A stretch of 64,000 nt of DNA from Roseiarcus sp043784465 (GTDB lineage: Bacteria; Pseudomonadota; Alphaproteobacteria; Rhizobiales; Beijerinckiaceae), in the NCBI GenBank assembly GCA_043784465.1, contig JAYVYJ010000002.1, forward strand, positions 1-64,000. Direction: 5' to 3'. The notes under the pieces were generated by a model. That model worked only from the letters and a program-made list of their open reading frames with translations, searched no databases and was not told the DNA's origin. Within the stretch, counting starts at the first letter, position 1, and every line of letters starts with the position of its first letter. Shown piece after piece: positions 26,019 to 34,581 of this stretch. Position numbers and translations under genes: made by a program.

Positions 26019-26098
26019 GGGACGACGAATGGGCTCTCTCCTGCGTGAATTGCGCGTGGAACGGCTACGAGACCAGCGGAAACTGGCTTAAATCCGTT

Positions 26099-26135
26099 AA
26101 AAAGATTTGGCTCCGCAAACGGTCAGCTTGCGGAG
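26099..26135 (-). terminator. probable intrinsic terminator after the AbrB-transporter gene
   Basis: On the minus strand CTCCGCAA (26135-26128) pairs with TTGCGGAG (26118-26111) around a 9-nt loop, followed after 7 nt by TTTTT (26103-26099). It begins 27 nt past the transporter stop and precedes infC, so it could end the aminotransferase/transporter operon or act as an infC leader element. Confidence 0.5.
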
Positions 26136-26161
26136 TTCCTAGTCAAGATCGTACGCGCCGC

Positions 26162-27241
26162 TCACCTTGTCAACGTCTGGCGTCCCTCTCCCGCCATCTT
26201 TCCTTGGCCGGACACCTGCGCGCCCCGGTCGAGCCGCCGCGCAGCCCACGGCAGCGTGAGGCTTATCATCAGGAATCGTGCAATGTGATGCGCCCCGACG
26301 AACAGCGGATCGAGCCCGAGCGCGAACGCCATCATCGTCATCGCCTCCAACCCGCCAGGCGCAAAGGCGGCGAGCGCGTCGGCGAACGGCGCGCCGGTGA
26401 GCCGCGAGGAAAGGCTTGCGAACAAGGCCGCCGTCGCGAAGGCTGCGAGGAACGACGTCAGGGCGGCGACGAGAAGCGAACGAAGCAGCCGCCAGTCGAA
26501 GCCGATGAACCGCGTGCCGATCCAGCCGCCGATCAGCGTCTGCGCGGCGATCTGCATGTCCGGCGCCAGCCGCCCCGGCGCAAAGCCGGTCCCATGCGCG
26601 ACGCCCGAAACCAAGAGCGACGCATACAGCAAGCCGTTATCTACGCCCAGGCGCACGAGCCCCTCCCCCAGCGCCACCCCCAGCGCCACGAGCGCCAGCG
26701 TCATAACGAGCGGATCGACGGGAAACGCCGCCACGGGGCCGCCGACGCCGACCCGCGCCACCATCGGCAGCAGCGCCATCAGCACGAAGATACGAAACAC
26801 CTGGATCACCGCGACGCGCGCCAAGTCGGCGGGCGAACGCGAAGCGACCAGGAACACGTAGGACAGGGCGCCCGGCACGGCGGCGTAGAACGCCGTCGCC
26901 GGGTCGAACCCCTGCCAGCGCCGCAGCGTCATGAACGAGGCCGCCGTCATAGCGACCAGCGCCCCCGCCATCACGAAGAGGGAAAGGGGATAACGAGCGA
27001 GCGTGTGCAGCGTCGCCGGGCTGAGACCGGAGCCCATCCCCACGCCCGCCAGCGCGATCGCCGCGCGCTGCACAAACCAAGGCAGGGGCGTCGCCCGGCC
27101 GGTCGCGGCGAGCGCGGCCACGCCCAGCATCGCCCCCGACAGCCAGCCCGCCGGGGCGCCGACGCCGCCGACCGCCGCCCCGCCCGTCAGCGCCGCCAAA
27201 ACGGTGAAGCCGAGGCCGCGCGCGTTCAACGTGTCAGCCAC
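26162..27241 (-). CDS. AbrB-family (PF05145-type) membrane transporter
   Basis: A ~359-residue membrane protein with about 10 hydrophobic segments in two similar halves (AALTGGAAVGGVGAPAGWLS near the start, QTLIGGWIGTRFIG in the second half). Each half has the Gly-rich pattern of the AbrB duplication family, often mislabelled ammonia monooxygenase. GGLEAMTMMAFALGLDPLFV near the end is typical. Function is not established. The start is uncertain: GTG 27241 overlaps the aminotransferase end by 16 nt, and TTG 27229 would overlap its stop by 4 nt. Confidence 0.75.
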   Translation of the reverse strand: MADTLNARGLGFTVLAALTGGAAVGGVGAPAGWLSGAMLGVAALAATGRATPLPWFVQRAAIALAGVGMGSGLSPATLHTLARYPLSLFVMAGALVAMTAASFMTLRRWQGFDPATAFYAAVPGALSYVFLVASRSPADLARVAVIQVFRIFVLMALLPMVARVGVGGPVAAFPVDPLVMTLALVALGVALGEGLVRLGVDNGLLYASLLVSGVAHGTGFAPGRLAPDMQIAAQTLIGGWIGTRFIGFDWRLLRSLLVAALTSFLAAFATAALFASLSSRLTGAPFADALAAFAPGGLEAMTMMAFALGLDPLFVGAHHIARFLMISLTLPWAARRLDRGAQVSGQGKMAGEGRQTLTR

Positions 27242-28401
27242 GCCGCCAGCCTTCGCGTCACTTCTTCGATTTCGGCGGGCGCGCGCGCAAAGCATAGCCG
27301 CAGCCGCCCCTCGCCACCCGGCCCGAACGCGTAACCCGGCGCCACGCCCAGCCCAACTTCGTCGATCAACCGGAACGCCAGCGCACGGGTGTCGTTGACG
27401 CCGAGAATTTTGGGAAATGCGTAAAACGCTCCGGCGGGGGGGCTAAGTTCGACCCGGCCCGTCGCCTGAAGCCCCGCCACCATGATGTCGCGGCTGCGCT
27501 CGAACCGGGCGCGTTGTTCGGCGACAAACCCCTCGCCCTCGTCGATCGCCGCCGTCGCCGCGCGCTGGGCGGGCACGTTCACTCCGGAGGTCGAATATTG
27601 CACAAGGTTCTCGATGATGGAGCCGAGTTCGGCCGGCGCCTCCAGCCAGCCGATGCGCCATCCCGTCATCGCCCAGTTCTTCGAGAGCGTCTGGACGAAC
27701 AGAATTTGATCGTCCGGCCCCATTATGTCGTGGAAAGAGGGCGCCCGTTCGGCGCCATAGACCAGCCGGCCGTAAATCTCGTCCGCGACGATCCAAAGGC
27801 CATGCCGCCGCGCGATCTCCAGCGTCGCCTGCAATTCCTCTCGCGTCGCGACATAGCCGGTCGGGTTGGCGGGGGAGTTGAAGATGATTGCGCGCGTCCG
27901 GGGCGTGATCGCCGCCTCCAAACGCGCGGGATCGAGCCGCCAGTCCGGCGTCGCCTGCAATTCGACGAAACGCGCGCACCCCCCGTTGGCGGCGAGCGCG
28001 CCGGCGAAATTGGGCCAGGCGGGGGACAGCACCAGCGCTTCGCCGCCGGGGCCGACCGTCAGCTTCACGGCGATGTCGAGCGCCTGCATGCCCCCGACGG
28101 TGACGAAAAAATTCATCGGGCTGAAGCCCGGCCCGTAATGCGCGGTCATGTAACGGGCTATCGCGGCGCGCAACTCGGGCACGCCAGCCTGATAGGTATA
28201 GAAGGTCTCGCCGCGGTCGAGCGAAGCCTTGGCGGCCTCGACGATGAAAGCGGGTGTGGGCGCGTCGCCCTCGCCGACCCAGAGCGGGATCAGGCCGGGC
28301 TTGCTGCGGCCATAGTCGAACACCTCGACGATACCGCTGGTCTCCAGCGCGGCGGCTTCCGGGCGGACGCGGGCGCGCCAATCAGGGGAGGGGGGGAGCA
28401 T
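27226..28401 (-). CDS. PLP-dependent aminotransferase, class I/II
   Basis: A 391-residue fold-type I enzyme. It shows FYTYQAGVPELRAAIARYM, FNSPANPTGYVATREEL, the VADEIYGRLVYG aspartate and the PLP lysine in LSKNWAMTGWRIGW, and ends with the arginine region RLRLCFARAP. It belongs to the aspartate/aromatic aminotransferase group. Its 3' end overlaps the AbrB-type gene, so the two are likely co-transcribed. The amino-acid specificity is not readable. Confidence 0.9.
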   Translation of the reverse strand: MLPPSPDWRARVRPEAAALETSGIVEVFDYGRSKPGLIPLWVGEGDAPTPAFIVEAAKASLDRGETFYTYQAGVPELRAAIARYMTAHYGPGFSPMNFFVTVGGMQALDIAVKLTVGPGGEALVLSPAWPNFAGALAANGGCARFVELQATPDWRLDPARLEAAITPRTRAIIFNSPANPTGYVATREELQATLEIARRHGLWIVADEIYGRLVYGAERAPSFHDIMGPDDQILFVQTLSKNWAMTGWRIGWLEAPAELGSIIENLVQYSTSGVNVPAQRAATAAIDEGEGFVAEQRARFERSRDIMVAGLQATGRVELSPPAGAFYAFPKILGVNDTRALAFRLIDEVGLGVAPGYAFGPGGEGRLRLCFARAPAEIEEVTRRLAAWLTR

Positions 28402-28467
28402 GGCCGCGTGATGGACCAGCCCGCCCCCGCCTGCAAGGCAAAATTAAAGGCGGAAAAAACGGTGAAA

Positions 28468-28875
28468 TTAACGGCGCGCGAGCGCGTCGCGGATCTGGGT
28501 CAGCAAAACAATTTCGTCGCTCGGCGGCGGCGGCGACGCGCCCGGGGCGGGCTTCTTGAGCGAGTTGACGCCCTTGACGACCAGAAACAGCGCGAAGGCG
28601 ATGATGATGAAGTTTATGGCGATGGTGATGAAATCGCCATAGGCCAGCACGCCGCCCTGCTTGCGGGCGTCAGCGAGGTTTCCGGCGGTCACGGCGCTGG
28701 ACAGCGGGATAAAGTAATTGGTGAAATCCGCTTTGCCGGCGATGCCGATGATAGGCATGATGATGTCGTTGACCAAGGCGTCGACGATCTTGCCGAACGA
28801 CGCGCCGATGATCACGCCGATGGCCAGATCGACGACATTCCCGCGCATTGCGAATTCACGAAACTCTTTCAACAT
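28468..28875 (-). CDS. mscL: large-conductance mechanosensitive channel MscL
   Basis: A 135-residue protein. The N-terminal amphipathic helix MLKEFREFAMRGNVVDLAIG leads into TM1 (VIIGASFGKIVDALVNDIIMP), a periplasmic loop, TM2 (FITIAINFIIIAFALFLVVK), and a C-terminal helical bundle. It forms the pentameric pore that opens during hypo-osmotic shock. ATG 28875 is the conserved start. It is divergent from the phytochrome gene. Confidence 0.96.
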   Translation of the reverse strand: MLKEFREFAMRGNVVDLAIGVIIGASFGKIVDALVNDIIMPIIGIAGKADFTNYFIPLSSAVTAGNLADARKQGGVLAYGDFITIAINFIIIAFALFLVVKGVNSLKKPAPGASPPPPSDEIVLLTQIRDALARR

Positions 28876-28894
28876 TATGACTTTCCCCTCGATA

Positions 28895-28963
28895 GGCGCC
28901 GTTCGCCGACGCCGCCGCAATACCCCAAGCCGGACTGGAGATTAACGAGAAGTGAACGGCGCC
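28895..28963. repeat. 10-bp perfect inverted repeat between mscL and the phytochrome gene
   Basis: GGCGCCGTTC (28895-28904) is the exact reverse complement of GAACGGCGCC (28954-28963), separated by 49 bp in the divergent intergenic region. It may be a pair of regulator half-sites or a long-loop hairpin in the mscL leader. Confidence 0.5.
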
Positions 28964-29111
28964 GTCGTAAAAGAAATTTCGAAACTATGCGCCCTGCGGC
29001 ACGTTGATGAAGGGCTGGGGCGCGAGCGGCCTCCTTATCTCAAGCCTGCATTTACGGGACTGGTTTGATTTGCGGCGGACCCGGACCCGTCGGCTCCGGG
29101 AGCATATCTGC

Positions 29112-31667
29112 GTGGAAAAGACTGTCGACGTCACCAATTGCGACCGCGAGCCCATTCACATGCCCGGGGCCACGCAGGCCCACGGATGCCTGATCGCCTG
29201 CGACGCGACGCTGGAGACGGTGCGCCGCCATTCCCTCAATGCGCCCGCTATGCTCGATCTGGCGGAGAGCCCCAACGGGCTTCCCTTCGCCGATTTCGTC
29301 GGCGGCGCGCTCGCGCATGATGTACGCAATGCGCTGGGGCGTTCGCGCGACCCCCGCCGCCCGGCGTTGCTGTTCGCGCGCCGGCTCGCAGGCGGCGCGC
29401 GATGTTTCGACATAAGCGCCCATATTCATGAGGGCGTGGGCATCGTCGAATTCGAGCCGGCGGCGGCGTCCGAAACCGGCGCGCTCGACCTTGCGCGCAT
29501 CCTCATTTCCCGCGCGCAGGCCTGTCAAACCTTGTCGAAACTTCTGGCGCTCACGCCCCGGCTCATGCGCGCGATGCTGCGCTACGACCGGGTGATGATC
29601 TATCAGTTCGCCGAGGACGGTTCCGGCAAGGTCATCGCGGAGGACAAACGCGCCGACCTCGAAAGCTTCCAGGGTCAGCATTTTCCCGCCAGCGACATTC
29701 CCGCGCAGGCGCGTCTGCTTTACCTGCGCAACACCATCCGCGTCATCAACGACGTGCGCGACCGCGGCGCGGCGTTGGAGCCAGCCCTCGACGCCCAGGG
29801 TCGGCCGCTAGACCTTTCTTTCTCCCACCTGCGCAGCGTCTCGCCGATCCACATCGAATATTTGCGCAACATGGGGGTCGCCGCGTCGATGTCGGCGTCC
29901 ATCGTCATGAACGGGACATTGTGGGGTTTGATCGCCTGCCACCATTATTCCCCCAAGGCGCTCACTCTGGCGCAGCGTACGGCGACGGAGATGTTCGCGG
30001 AGATGTTTTCGCTCCGGGTGGAAGCGTTTGAACGCGCCGAAGCGCTTTCGGGCGCGCAACAGGCGGGGAGCGCGCTGGAGCGCATCGTCGCCGGGACGAC
30101 CGAAACGACCGAGGTCGCCGAATTTCTGCGCGAACGCTTGCCCGCCCTGAAGGCGCTCATCTCCTGCGACGGAGCCGCCATCGTCATGGACGGCGTGTGG
30201 ACGGTTTTGGACTCCGCGCCGCCAGCGTCCTCACTCGCGGATCTTGCCGCGTTCGTCGCTGCGCGGGCGCCGGGGCGCGTCTATGCGACGCACCGTCTTT
30301 CCCAGGAACTGCCGCAGGCGGCGGTCTATGCGGCCCAGGCGGCGGGCGTGCTGGCGCTGCCGCTGTCGCAACTGCCGCGCGACTACCTCGTGTTCTTCCG
30401 CCGCGAGCAGGTCGAGACGGTCAACTGGGGCGGCGACCCCCAAAAGCATTATACAAGCGGCCCCAACGGCGACAGTCTGTCGCCGCGCAAGAGCTTTCAG
30501 CTGTGGAAGGAGACGGTGCATCTGCAATCGACGCCCTGGACGTTGAACGAACGCCTGATTGCGGAAAGCGCGCGCGTGCAATTGCTCGAAATCATGATGC
30601 GTCATTCGGAGGCGCTCGCCAAGGAGCGCCGCATCGCCGAAGTCAGACAGAAAACGCTGAACGAGGAGTTGAACCACCGCGTCAAGAACATTCTGGCGCT
30701 CATCAAATCTCTTGTCAGCCAGGACACCGGCGGCTCGCGTGAGGTGTCCGCCTTCGCCTCCGCGCTCAAGGGTCGCATCGTTGCGCTGTCGAACGCGCAC
30801 GATCAGGTTGTGCGTAGCGACGGCGGCGGCCGTTTGGCCGATCTTCTGCGGGCGGAGCTTTCGCCCTATGTGGTTTACGGGCGCGAGATCGAGATCGTCG
30901 GCCCCGACCTCGTGCTCGACGCGCGCGCTTATTCGGTGATGGCGCTGGTGCTGCACGAACTCGCCACCAACGCCGCCAAATACGGCCCCCTCTCGACGCC
31001 CTGGGGGGGGCTTTCAGCGCGTTGGGCGCTGACGGGCGAGGGAGATTGCGAATTGTTGTGGCGCGAGACAGGCGGCCCTCTCGTCGCCGCGCCGTCGCAC
31101 AGCGGTTTCGGCGCCTCGCTGATCCGCCGCAGCGTGCCGTTCGATCTCGGAGGCGAGAGCGAGATCGACTATGCCGCCGAGGGTTTGAAGGCGCGGTTGA
31201 CGATCCCCGCGCGCTTCTTTGAAGACCGGACCTCGCAAGAGCGGCGGGCGAGCGCTGCGGAGAGCGTCCCCGTTTCCACCGCGACGGCGATAGCGGGTTT
31301 GTGCGTCCTTCTGGTCGAAGATCAGTTCGTCATCGCGCTCGACGCCGAAAATTTGCTGAAAGAGGCCGGCGCGGCGGAAGTGGAAATCGCCGCGACGCCC
31401 GCCGAGGCGGAGCGCATTTTGGCGGCCCGCCGTCCCGATGTTGCGGTGCTCGACGTCAATCTGGGACGGCTGACTTCGATGCCGGTAGCGGAGAAACTCG
31501 CGGACCTCGGGATTCCCTTTATCTTCGCCACGGGTTACGGCGATACCCAGATGATCGGCGAAGCCTTCAAGGATGTGCCGGTCGTGCGCAAACCTTACAG
31601 CGGCCAGTCCCTCGTGGCGGCGATAGGGGAAGTCCGCCGCCTCGGCGTCGGTCACGCTGCGACGTAG
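29112..31667 (+). CDS. bacteriophytochrome with HWE-type histidine kinase and C-terminal receiver domain
   Basis: An 851-residue photoreceptor. PAS (~1-105) holds VTNCDREPIHMPG with the biliverdin-binding Cys10. GAF (~125-300) has PASDIPAQAR and ACHHYSPK. PHY spans ~310-495, with PRDYLVFFRREQ. The kinase is of the HWE/HisKA_2 class: NEELNHRVKNIL with phosphoacceptor His522, then LHELATNAAKYG. A receiver domain (~725-840, VLLVEDQFVIALDAENLL, VAVLDVNLG, VRKPYS) ends the protein. It senses red/far-red light in the cytoplasm. GTG 29112 is chosen because GGGAG lies 9 nt upstream and Cys10 is then at the usual distance from the N-terminus; a frame from 29004 is possible. No heme oxygenase (bphO) gene is adjacent. 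Confidence 0.93.
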   Translation: MEKTVDVTNCDREPIHMPGATQAHGCLIACDATLETVRRHSLNAPAMLDLAESPNGLPFADFVGGALAHDVRNALGRSRDPRRPALLFARRLAGGARCFDISAHIHEGVGIVEFEPAAASETGALDLARILISRAQACQTLSKLLALTPRLMRAMLRYDRVMIYQFAEDGSGKVIAEDKRADLESFQGQHFPASDIPAQARLLYLRNTIRVINDVRDRGAALEPALDAQGRPLDLSFSHLRSVSPIHIEYLRNMGVAASMSASIVMNGTLWGLIACHHYSPKALTLAQRTATEMFAEMFSLRVEAFERAEALSGAQQAGSALERIVAGTTETTEVAEFLRERLPALKALISCDGAAIVMDGVWTVLDSAPPASSLADLAAFVAARAPGRVYATHRLSQELPQAAVYAAQAAGVLALPLSQLPRDYLVFFRREQVETVNWGGDPQKHYTSGPNGDSLSPRKSFQLWKETVHLQSTPWTLNERLIAESARVQLLEIMMRHSEALAKERRIAEVRQKTLNEELNHRVKNILALIKSLVSQDTGGSREVSAFASALKGRIVALSNAHDQVVRSDGGGRLADLLRAELSPYVVYGREIEIVGPDLVLDARAYSVMALVLHELATNAAKYGPLSTPWGGLSARWALTGEGDCELLWRETGGPLVAAPSHSGFGASLIRRSVPFDLGGESEIDYAAEGLKARLTIPARFFEDRTSQERRASAAESVPVSTATAIAGLCVLLVEDQFVIALDAENLLKEAGAAEVEIAATPAEAERILAARRPDVAVLDVNLGRLTSMPVAEKLADLGIPFIFATGYGDTQMIGEAFKDVPVVRKPYSGQSLVAAIGEVRRLGVGHAAT

Positions 31668-32003
31668 GTAGCGCGCAGGCCGCCCAGCAGATATTCGTGA
31701 CCGACGGGGGGCGGGTTATTTTGCCGTGACGCCCGCCTTCACGCAAGGGAATCGCATCAACTTCGCAAAGAAGTTGGGATCGAGAAAAAACGAAAGCCAG
31801 CAACCTTCGCCCACGGCCCGGCACGCCGCGACGTGCCCTTCGGCGCTGCGCGTAAGCCCTTTGGGCCGCGTTCTCGTAGCGGTGTCAGTTCGATGACGGG
31901 CAGATCGGACGTCGCGCTTCTCCTAAGCGAAAGTTATCGGCGGGGCGCAGGAATTTCGCCATGCCGCTCGCCTTGGGACAAGCCGAACGGGGCCCGATTC
32001 GTC
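31668..32003. other. intergenic region with hairpins, no gene seen
   Basis: There are 336 bases between the phytochrome and rph stops (convergent). A perfect 7-bp hairpin CAACTTC/GAAGTTG lies at 31758-31776 with loop GCAAA, and a GGCGGG/CCCGCC pair lies around 31710-31738. No T-run follows either. No reading frame resembles a known protein; rdgB, frequently next to rph in this class, is not here. Confidence 0.5.
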
Positions 32004-32717
32004 TTAACCCAGCGCCGCCTTCTGCATCATGACGAGATCGGCGATCCCGCTGCGTGCGAGCGCCAGCATGGCCATAAGCTCGTCCTGCGAGAACGGCGCG
32101 CCCTCTGCGGAGCCCTGCACCTCGACGAGGCCGCCCGAGCCGGTGATGACGAAATTGGCGTCGGTTTCGGCGGTGGAATCTTCGGCGTAATCGAGGTCCA
32201 GCACCACCTCGCCCTTGACGACGCCGCAGGAGACTGCGGCCACATGATCCTTGAGCGGGATCTCTTTGAGGATGGAGCGGTCGGCCATCCACGCCAGACA
32301 ATCCCGTAGCGCCAGGAACGCGCCGGTGATCGAGGCCGTGCGCGTGCCCCCGTCCGCCTGAAGCACGTCGCAATCCACCGTGATCTGGCGCTCGCCCAGC
32401 TTGGGCAGATCGACGACCGCGCGCAGCGAGCGCCCGATCAGGCGCTGGATCTCATGGGTGCGGCCCGAGACCTTGCCGGTCGCGGATTCGCGCCGCGTGC
32501 GGGTGGAAGTCGCGCGCGGCAGCATCGCGTATTCGGCGGTGACCCAGCCGCGCCCCTGTCCGCGCAGCCACGGCGGCGGCTTGTCTTCGATGGAGGCCGC
32601 GCACAAAACATGGGTGTCGCCAAACTTTACGAGGCAGGAGCCTTCGGCATAGCGGGCGACGCCGCGCTCGAAGGTCACTTTCCGCATTTCGGCGGCGGCC
32701 CGTTTCGACGGACGCAT
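32004..32717 (-). CDS. rph: ribonuclease PH
   Basis: A 237-residue phosphorolytic exonuclease matching RNase PH length. It has MRPSKRAAAEMRKVTFERG, SCLVKFGDTHVLCAASIE, RGWVTAEYAMLPRAT, the phosphate-binding GRSLRAVVDL, VDCDVLQADGGTRTASITG and VQGSAEGAPFSQDEL. It trims the 3' ends of tRNA precursors. ATG 32717 has AAGGAA 6 nt upstream; an ATG seven codons earlier is also in frame. Confidence 0.96.
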   Translation of the reverse strand: MRPSKRAAAEMRKVTFERGVARYAEGSCLVKFGDTHVLCAASIEDKPPPWLRGQGRGWVTAEYAMLPRATSTRTRRESATGKVSGRTHEIQRLIGRSLRAVVDLPKLGERQITVDCDVLQADGGTRTASITGAFLALRDCLAWMADRSILKEIPLKDHVAAVSCGVVKGEVVLDLDYAEDSTAETDANFVITGSGGLVEVQGSAEGAPFSQDELMAMLALARSGIADLVMMQKAALG

Positions 32718-32770
32718 GGGCGTTTCCTTGTTCAGCATGACGCCCGGTCTAACCCCGACGCACCCGCCTG

Positions 32771-33250
32771 TCAGCCCCGGCGCAGCGAAATTCCGCGCCC
32801 CGCCAGCGAGGGCGTCGGCAGGCCGGCATGGGCGGCGTGCATTTGCGCCAGCGCCGCGCGGGTGTCGGCGCGCCACGGCGCGGCGCGAGTTTCCTCGCCC
32901 TGGCGGACGGAGAGAAAAAGCTGCTCGGTGGCCGCCACGGGGGGGCCGTCGGAGGGCGAGCGCAGTTCCATCCAGAGGCGGGCGCGCTTGTCGTCGTATT
33001 CGAGCAATTGGGCGGTGACGCGCAGCGGCGCGCCCTGCTTCACCTCGCGCAGATAGTGCAGCATGATCTGCAACGTGTAGAGCGTGAAGCCCGTCGCTGC
33101 GCGTTCGTCGGGGCCGAGCGCGATCGCACTCATCCAGCGGTCGCCCGCGCGGCTGAACACGAGAGCATAGGCCGCGTCGTTCATGTGGCCGTTGTAATCG
33201 ACCCAGTCGGGGGCGACTTCGAGATCGTGGAGGACGAGGGGCGCGTTCAT
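32771..33250 (-). CDS. hot-dog thioesterase, carnitine-associated 4HBT-like
   Basis: A 159-residue protein with VDYNGHMNDAAYALVFSRAGD, where the DxxGHMN motif carries the 4-hydroxybenzoyl-CoA-thioesterase active site. The N-terminus resembles thioesterases found with L-carnitine dehydrogenase. It is 53 nt upstream of rph on the same strand. No carnitine dehydrogenase is adjacent, so the substrate remains open. Confidence 0.8.
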   Translation of the reverse strand: MNAPLVLHDLEVAPDWVDYNGHMNDAAYALVFSRAGDRWMSAIALGPDERAATGFTLYTLQIMLHYLREVKQGAPLRVTAQLLEYDDKRARLWMELRSPSDGPPVAATEQLFLSVRQGEETRAAPWRADTRAALAQMHAAHAGLPTPSLAGRGISLRRG

Positions 33251-33397
33251 CGCTGGAGGGATTAGCGGGAGACTTCGGCGTGAACGTGGCTGGGGCAGAA
33301 AGTCGGCGGCCGGAACGCCGTTCGGCGCAAAGGACGTGCCGCGACCGAAGAAGGGCGGAACGTTGCGTTGCTGTGCCTGTCCGCCCTGCCTTTTTAT

Positions 33398-34198
33398 TCA
33401 TCTCAGGGCAGAATATAGACCTGGCAAAATCTTCGCCAGATGGGACATTTCCTCTGAACAATGCCGCAGCAGTTTCAGGCCGAAGGCGTCGGGCGAATTT
33501 TCGATGCGGGCGGCCGGGTCGTTCAGCCTGCGGTCGATCAATCCGCCGACGACGGGGATTTTCGATCGGACGTCTCCGAGCCAGAAACGGCTCAGCATCT
33601 CGGAACCGCCGGGCGTGCGCCTGACGAAGTGGATGAGATGGGACACGTCCGCGAAGACATGCGGGAGGCCGCCGCGCGCGCAGATCGCGGTCCCCTGCTC
33701 AGCCACCTTGCGCTCGTCGAGACCGAATTCCGACGGCGCCTTGAAGGCGATGGAGAGTTTGTGAATTTCGCCTTCGCCGATGAATTCTTCGACGAACGAA
33801 ACGTTGCCGATGTAACGTGCTTTCACATCCGGCCAACGGGTGCGATCTTCCGCGAGGGCGGCGCTCAGATGGTCGCGGGGATGCCACAAACGGTATCGCT
33901 TCGACGAGACGCTGTGCCAGCCGAACCACCAGTCCCACATTTGCGGCGAGACGTCAGGCATGTCCGTCCGGCAGGCGACCACCAGCACGCCGTCGCTGTT
34001 GCGCACCACCGCATCGGTGAGGCCATCGCCGCCGGGCTCGATGAGTTGGGCCGCGTTCGCGAACGGGAAATCGCGCCCGCGCCGGACGCCGCGCGCAACG
34101 GCCGCCTCGACGCGATCCGGGACCGCGAGCGATAGCGGTCGCTCGAAGGCCGATGTGTCGATGTCTTGAGTAAGACTGATGCGACGACGACCCAGCAT
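33398..34198 (-). CDS. DAPG hydrolase (PhlG)-like protein
   Basis: A ~266-residue protein containing DMPDVSPQMWDWWFGWH, RYRLWHPRDHL, and histidine/glutamate residues (SHLIHFVRRTPGGSEMLSRFW) recalling the zinc-dependent C-C hydrolase PhlG, which splits 2,4-diacetylphloroglucinol. The motifs place metal ligands His and Glu in the expected order. ATG 34198 has GGGGAC about 8 nt upstream; ATG codons further upstream are in frame. There are no phl biosynthesis genes nearby, so it probably acts on another compound. Family assignment is moderately sure, activity is not. Confidence 0.6.
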   Translation of the reverse strand: MLGRRRISLTQDIDTSAFERPLSLAVPDRVEAAVARGVRRGRDFPFANAAQLIEPGGDGLTDAVVRNSDGVLVVACRTDMPDVSPQMWDWWFGWHSVSSKRYRLWHPRDHLSAALAEDRTRWPDVKARYIGNVSFVEEFIGEGEIHKLSIAFKAPSEFGLDERKVAEQGTAICARGGLPHVFADVSHLIHFVRRTPGGSEMLSRFWLGDVRSKIPVVGGLIDRRLNDPAARIENSPDAFGLKLLRHCSEEMSHLAKILPGLYSALR

Positions 34199-34581
34199 AT
34201 GTTGTCCCCGAAAGCCCGCGCCTCGATCCCTCGCCATCCCATTATTCCCATCGCGACGGGCGGAGTTCGGCGCGACTGTGGTTATTGCCGCCAAAAGCCC
34301 GCGTCTAGCGACGGCTCGGGAGGCCACGGGCAGGCGGTGGGAAACCGAAAGCGTCAAGCGCCGTCTCACGCTCGGCGGGCTGATATGCGGCGTGTTGTGG
34401 GTCATGTGTCATGGCGCCGTCACGCCCTTCATGCGTTCATAACGCCAACGCCGCCGTTTGTGCGGATCTTTCCGACCGGCCGACGATCGCGGCGCGGCGG
34501 GTTGGCTTTGTTGCGTTCGCAAAGACGCGGACGCTCGACGCGACACTCCCGCCGGCTCAATCGGGTCTATAAGCTAAATCC
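34199..34581. other. intergenic region, no gene seen
   Basis: There are 383 bases between the divergent PhlG-like and WYL-regulator genes. Frames in it have no family resemblance and no good ribosome binding site. It presumably contains both promoters, but I could not identify convincing -35/-10 or palindromic operator sites. Confidence 0.45.

Noticed and set aside
31885..32003. possible start of rdgB after rph
   Set aside because: The short frame ending PADNFRLGEARRPICPSSN lacks the conserved RdgB N-terminus (ATHN motif).
34199..34405. N-terminal extension of the PhlG-like gene
   Set aside because: The extra residues are Arg/Ser/Pro-rich without conservation, and a GGGGAC site supports the later ATG.
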